Positions 47,480-64,000 of a stretch of 64,000 nucleotides of DNA are shown here, piece after piece. How positions within the stretch are numbered: the first letter of the stretch is position 1; each line of letters opens with the position of its first letter. Source of the DNA: Cyprinodon diabolis (taxonomy: Eukaryota > Chordata > Actinopteri > Cyprinodontiformes > Cyprinodontidae); contig CM060080.1 in assembly GCA_030533445.1 (NCBI GenBank), positions 24,009,377 through 24,073,376 on the forward strand, written 5' to 3'. The position numbers and the translations under genes are program-made. Below the pieces are notes generated by a model. It had not been told where the DNA came from and ran no database searches. It saw only the letters and a program-made list of their open reading frames with translations.

Positions 47480-48030
47480 TCATGACATTACTTTAGACAG
47501 GCATGTTAAAGGTATAGGTTCTAAGACCATCTCCAAGCTGCTTGATGATCCTGTGACTACAATAGCACATGTTATTTAGAACTGGAACTGTAGGCAACCT
47601 CCCTGGATGTGGCTGCAGGTAAATTGTGCACAAATGAGAAGGATAATATGAATGGTAACAAAAGAACCTAGAAAAACCTCTGAAGAGAATGGAGGTGAGC
47701 TTCAAGCTCTAAGAACAAATCGGCTGTCATTATTTTAGCCCATGCTGTGGACTTAATAGGAAACGACAAAGAGGACTCCATTGTAAAAAAGGAAATCATA
47801 ATAACGCCAGATTGGAATTTTACAAACTGCATGCTGACAAACTATAAAGTCTCTAAGAGAATGTCCTACGGACAGATGAGATAAAAATGTAACTTTTTCT
47901 TAAGCAACATCAGCTCTATGTTCAGAGATGGAAAAATTAAGCCCAGCCAGAAAAGACACTGTCCCTACTGTGAAACATGGAGGAGGCTCTATTATGCTCT
48001 GGGGCTGACTTGCTTCATCTGGCACAGGAT
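47480..48030 (+). pseudogene. Decayed Tc1-like element
   Basis: The plus strand keeps KTISKLLDD, then after many stops a TDEIKM fragment and PTVKHGGGSIMLWG, typical Tc1 transposase blocks in order. It is non-functional. The termini were not identified. Confidence 0.65.
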
Positions 48031-49130
48031 GTCTTAAATCCACAGAGTACAGTAAAATCTAAAGACTATCAATGGATTCTAAAGAGAAATGTGCTACCCT
48101 GTGACTTTTCTCAGATTTAAGCCATTTCTGTGGCCATTGTGTTTTCCAATAATTTTTTCCAAATATTCTATATGTATAAGTTCAAGACGAGCCCTGGTTG
48201 CATACTGTATAGGCGATATCACACTCTGGTCTGTGTCAGAGCGACATGTCAGCTTTGTTGAGTTTAGGATCAGTCCAGCTGAAATAGCCAGGAAAGCTGT
48301 AATGGATGTCAGGTGAGTGCCAAACCCATGAGCCTCAGATTGTAATGCCGCTTTGCATTGCATCTGGCCAAAACAGCAGACTGTGAGCTCTGGCTGTCAA
48401 CATCTGCTCCTGAGATTTTACCATCTGCCCAAAGCCCCCAACAGGGGAATGGAGCATCTCTCCTCGTCTCAGACCAGCTGCAAAGCTCTGGACGTGGACA
48501 AAAGCTGCCTCACAGACACAGTGTGCTGGAAGACTTGTCTCATATTTGGTCACATTTCATGTGTAACAGCAAGGTTTAAACAGGCAAAACTAAATATATT
48601 GTTTTTTTGTTTTTTTTACATTAGTAGGGAAGTTCAGCCTCCCAGTCTTAAAATGCATTTCAGTCAATTAAAATATTAGTTTATTATTTTATTGAGTGCT
48701 TTAACTGAAACTCATCTTTTCATCTTAAAAGTTATATTTTTCAGGCTTTTACCTCTGTTAATGATAATCTGGGGAATTTTAAATATTTTTCAAGATCTTT
48801 TAAAAAGTAAATAATTGGTCAGAACAACTGTTCTAGGAATTACTGCATATACATGCTGTTTGGCATCGAGGTGTTCATTAAACACCGGTTGATTTAATAG
48901 TGTCCGTCATCTTGCCATTGATAATTACCAACCATTTTTCTAAAGTGGGATTAGATTTGAACTAAAGTCTAGTCTTTTCTCCTCTGTGATTAATACTTCT
49001 GCCTTTGGCTAATTAATTCAACAGTTGTAGCCCAGGATCCACACCTCAAACTATGCTTTACAGCCCAAGACTACCCTGTGTAATGAGCCATTATAATAAT
49101 CCTGCTTTGAAAAAAGACTTCAGCTGTCCT

Positions 49131-49149
49131 ATATCTATCTATCTATCTA

Positions 49150-49210
<61 letters not shown>
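49131..49210. repeat. (CTAT)n-(TA)n microsatellite
   Basis: About six CTAT units run into roughly 28 TA units. The neighbouring Ile/Tyr-rich reading frame is an artefact of this array. Confidence 0.95.
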
Positions 49211-49212
<2 letters not shown>

Positions 49213-50164
49213 CCGCACTGTATATACTGTATACACCCCCACACTTTTATTCCTTTGGCACCTTCATTTTTTACTATTTGAGCTGATGAAATGAGTGAAT
49301 TTCTTCACTGTGAGATCAATAAAGTCAATTAATCAATCATCCTCTTTAGCAATAACCTCCAGCATAACCTCCTTTATTTTAATAGGAGTTTCCCACAATT
49401 CTGTTAGCAAAAATATTGCATGTCTGTATTAAAAGACTAAAATTTTTTTAAATTGTGCAAATTTAACCCTTTATAGGGCAAGTTATTGTTTTTGATCACT
49501 GGAAAAAAAGGTTAACAAGTAAAAAAGGTAAAAAGCTAATTGAAAAGTTAAAATGTAAAGTTAAAACGTTAATAAGCCTACTTAACAATTATATTTAGGT
49601 TTCTAAACTAAAAATGTAAGTGCCAGTATCAGCATTAATGCCTCCAAGGTTATGTTGTATCACAAAAATTTGTGTCTTTCACTCTCAAAGTGTTTTTCAT
49701 GAATTTCTAATGGAAGCACTTTTGTTATTTTTCTTAATATATTTGGGCAAGTTGGCATTTCTTGTTATTACATTGACATAAATTTTTGCCATCAAAATAT
49801 CCATATTTTTTTAATGTTACACAGGTAATAAGGTCTTGTCCTGGATTCCAATAACACTATTGGCTTGAAATTTTGATCTTCCAAATATATTTTACTGAAT
49901 GCCCTGTAAAGGGTCAATAGAGTGTGGGGGTTTTGAGACAGAAAAAATAAATACCTTTGAATATATAAAAAACTATTTGAGCTAAAAAATAAAAAAAAGA
50001 AGCAAATGGAAAATGTTTTAGAAGTTTTTGTTTTTCAAATATGTAAAAGGTTTTCAGAACAAAACTTCCAAGATCTTAAAGCATGCGCTCCAATAGCCCA
50101 ACACTTCTTTATTATGGGTTTGCATGTTGGATTTCGGTTCATAATCATAAGAAAAAAATGAGCC

Positions 50165-51832
50165 CATCAACTGATAAGACCTTTTATTTCATCAGTTGAG
50201 AAGGAAACATGTAAAAACAGTGTACAAAGTTTATATTATTTGTTTACTAAAGCTGGTATCTTCGGCCTCAGGAATACAGGAGGGGCAGGTACAAAAAAAA
50301 GTTGCAGTAAAAAATATAAAATGAATTTTCTTTCCCTATTTTCAGGTAACAGCCAAGAGAGGAGTGTGCATAGGAGTAACAAACAGAATGAAAGAGTGAA
50401 CAAAGGTTTGTCAACAACTGAAGAGAAAACAATATTAAAACCATTACATTCAATGAAAATATGCACTTTTGAAGTATGATTATCATTTGTTGTTAAAAAA
50501 ATACTGAAATGCTTCCAGTAACTTCTGGCAGAGGAGCATCAGTTTGAGCCTCAGCAGAAGAAATGCTTCAAACACATGAAGTCTTAGAAAAAGGAAGCTA
50601 ATTTAGTCTTTACCAGCCATAAGTTACACATAGGGGGTTCCTAATACAATCATTTTTGGGCAACAAAGTGCATATCATTGGCACAGTGAAACTCCGTTTC
50701 ATCCATATTGGTCTCATAAATAACTCAGAAGCTCATGAGTGGGGTAAAGGTCCCCTTAAAAAGCAAAACAAAGATGACTGGGTTTCCCCATGAAGCCTAG
50801 TTTGCTTGCGAAGTACTCCTAAAGAAGTGTATTATGTTGAAGTGACCTCACTGAGGCTGCAGCATATGCACCAGGTGGAATATAACACCCAATAGTGTAC
50901 TGTACACAGAGGGAAAAACCCAAAGGAAAGGAATTCGGAGCAGAAGGAGCATCCAGATGAAAAGGCACCAGGAGTATAAGCACTTATGTCAGGACCTGGA
51001 GATGTTTTCTTTTTATTAGCCTGTACAGGAAACAGTGGGTCTGTAATGTGCAAAGAAAAAAAAAAAAGAGATCAGTCTTGCTCGAGTTATTCGCATCATA
51101 CTACACTGTATTGCACTGCCGATTAATCAGACCCGTTGTGGCGTGGAATGACAATATATTAGACTGGTTTTGCATTAAGGGTAGATTAAAGCGAAGATGG
51201 CTTTTTTCAATTTTAGGGAATTAGGCATGTGTTACAACACATTATGCAGGAAGATTAACTTTATTTGATGCAGTACATTCATTTTTATGAGGCCAAACAT
51301 TGTCTGAAGAGACTCAGGAAACATGGATAAATCACCAACTCAACAAACAACACACTCTCTGCTTTACATGATGTTTTTGGTCCACAGCATGCCTAGAACC
51401 TATTTGAAATGGTTGATATTTTATTGAATTCACACAACCCCTTTACAAAAAAATAATAACAATAACATATTTTATTGAGTTATGGGAGTAGCCCAATTTG
51501 TGCATAGCAAATTTTACCCATTCATTATGGGATGCCTGCTCTGTACAGCATTACAACCAGGAAATGCAGGGATAGTGTTTTCTCCATGGTCCGTCTTCAA
51601 AGGCCACCAAAAACAAGCTCGTTTATCTTGCTTTTTGTTTCGTACTTCCTCCATCCTGTGAAAACAACAAAGACGCCTCGCAGACTGAGACATCCGATGG
51701 GGGGCTGAGGGAGGGCTTGTGCAGACAATGCCGGGGGAGGACTAGGCAGAGGAGGCTGGGGCCTTTTGAGAGTGCAGTCGGATGGAGAGGAGGAATGACT
51801 GTGGGACTGGAGGAATGCTTGAGATTTGCATA
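50165..51832 (-). other. akt1: Probable 3' untranslated region of akt1
   Basis: This follows the akt1 stop codon and lacks recognised repeats. Minus-strand AATAAA candidates lie near 51250, 51420, 51470 and 50182-50187, the last giving about 1.65 kb. The true end cannot be selected from sequence. Confidence 0.35.
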
Positions 51833-63874
<12,042 letters not shown>

Positions 63875-64000
63875 CTGCAAAAAAAGAACAGCACAAAGAG
63901 TGTTTGTCTAACTCTTACAACGGCTAACTATTTAGGTATCAGTCGTTGCTCCCCTGAACTCCAGAATCTAAGTGTTTTTCAGCCTTTACTTGCAAATTGG

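Larger units (their letters stand above)
43051..50160. other. Intergenic region between cep170b and akt1
   Basis: The region is AT-rich. It contains a piggyBac-like fragment, an inverted copy of the dispersed repeat seen at 17.1 kb, a SINE, a Tc1 relic, a CTAT/TA microsatellite and a CTCF-like site. I see no conserved gene, and notably no zbtb42-like zinc-finger gene. Confidence 0.6.

Overview
The window reads as teleost fish nuclear DNA, probably from a percomorph. It has long AT-rich introns, a dense set of fish transposon families (hAT, Kolobok/TTAA, Tc1, a LINE with an RNase H domain, tRNA-headed SINEs) and two vertebrate multi-exon genes, both on the minus strand. Exons were placed by hand from splice sites, reading phase and similarity to remembered human proteins. 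No search was run.

Layout by increasing coordinate. (1) 1-2.1 kb holds one minus-strand exon encoding a membrane anchor, the best candidate for the start of pld4, whose remainder would lie before base 1. (2) 2.1-32.5 kb is cep170b (minus). The stop is at 3555, the start codon at 30104, there are 18 coding exons plus a non-coding first exon at about 32.2-32.5 kb, and the predicted protein has 1,618 residues. All reading phases close without a frameshift. One intron is of the rare U12 AT-AC type and one is GC-AG. (3) 32.5-43.05 kb is a nest of insertions just upstream of the cep170b promoter. A 5'-truncated LINE with a 13-bp target duplication is itself split by an 8,854-bp element of unknown family. 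That element has 10-bp terminal inverted repeats, a near-perfect 9-bp target duplication, a 3.1-kb internal tandem duplication and an array of GC-rich hairpins. An inverted partial copy of the promoter-proximal sequence lies beyond it. (4) 43-50 kb is intergenic, with a piggyBac-like fragment, SINEs, Tc1 relics and a strong CTCF-like site. (5) 50.2-64 kb is the 3' part of akt1 (minus): eight coding exons matching human AKT1 residues 190-480 with no length change. The upstream exons lie beyond base 64000.

Biology. AKT1 is the PI3K-pathway kinase. Activation-loop Thr308, turn-motif Thr450 and hydrophobic-motif Ser473 are all present. CEP170B is a large FHA-domain, microtubule/centrosome-associated protein. 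The two are not known to form one pathway. Their adjacency is an old vertebrate linkage (AKT1-CEP170B-PLD4 in human), but here akt1 and cep170b run head to tail on one strand, whereas in human they diverge.

The items most worth a second look are the 8.85-kb hairpin-bearing element, the U12 AT-AC intron in the FHA region, the 930-bp near-perfect foldback inside a cep170b intron, and the two CTCF-like sites between and within the genes.
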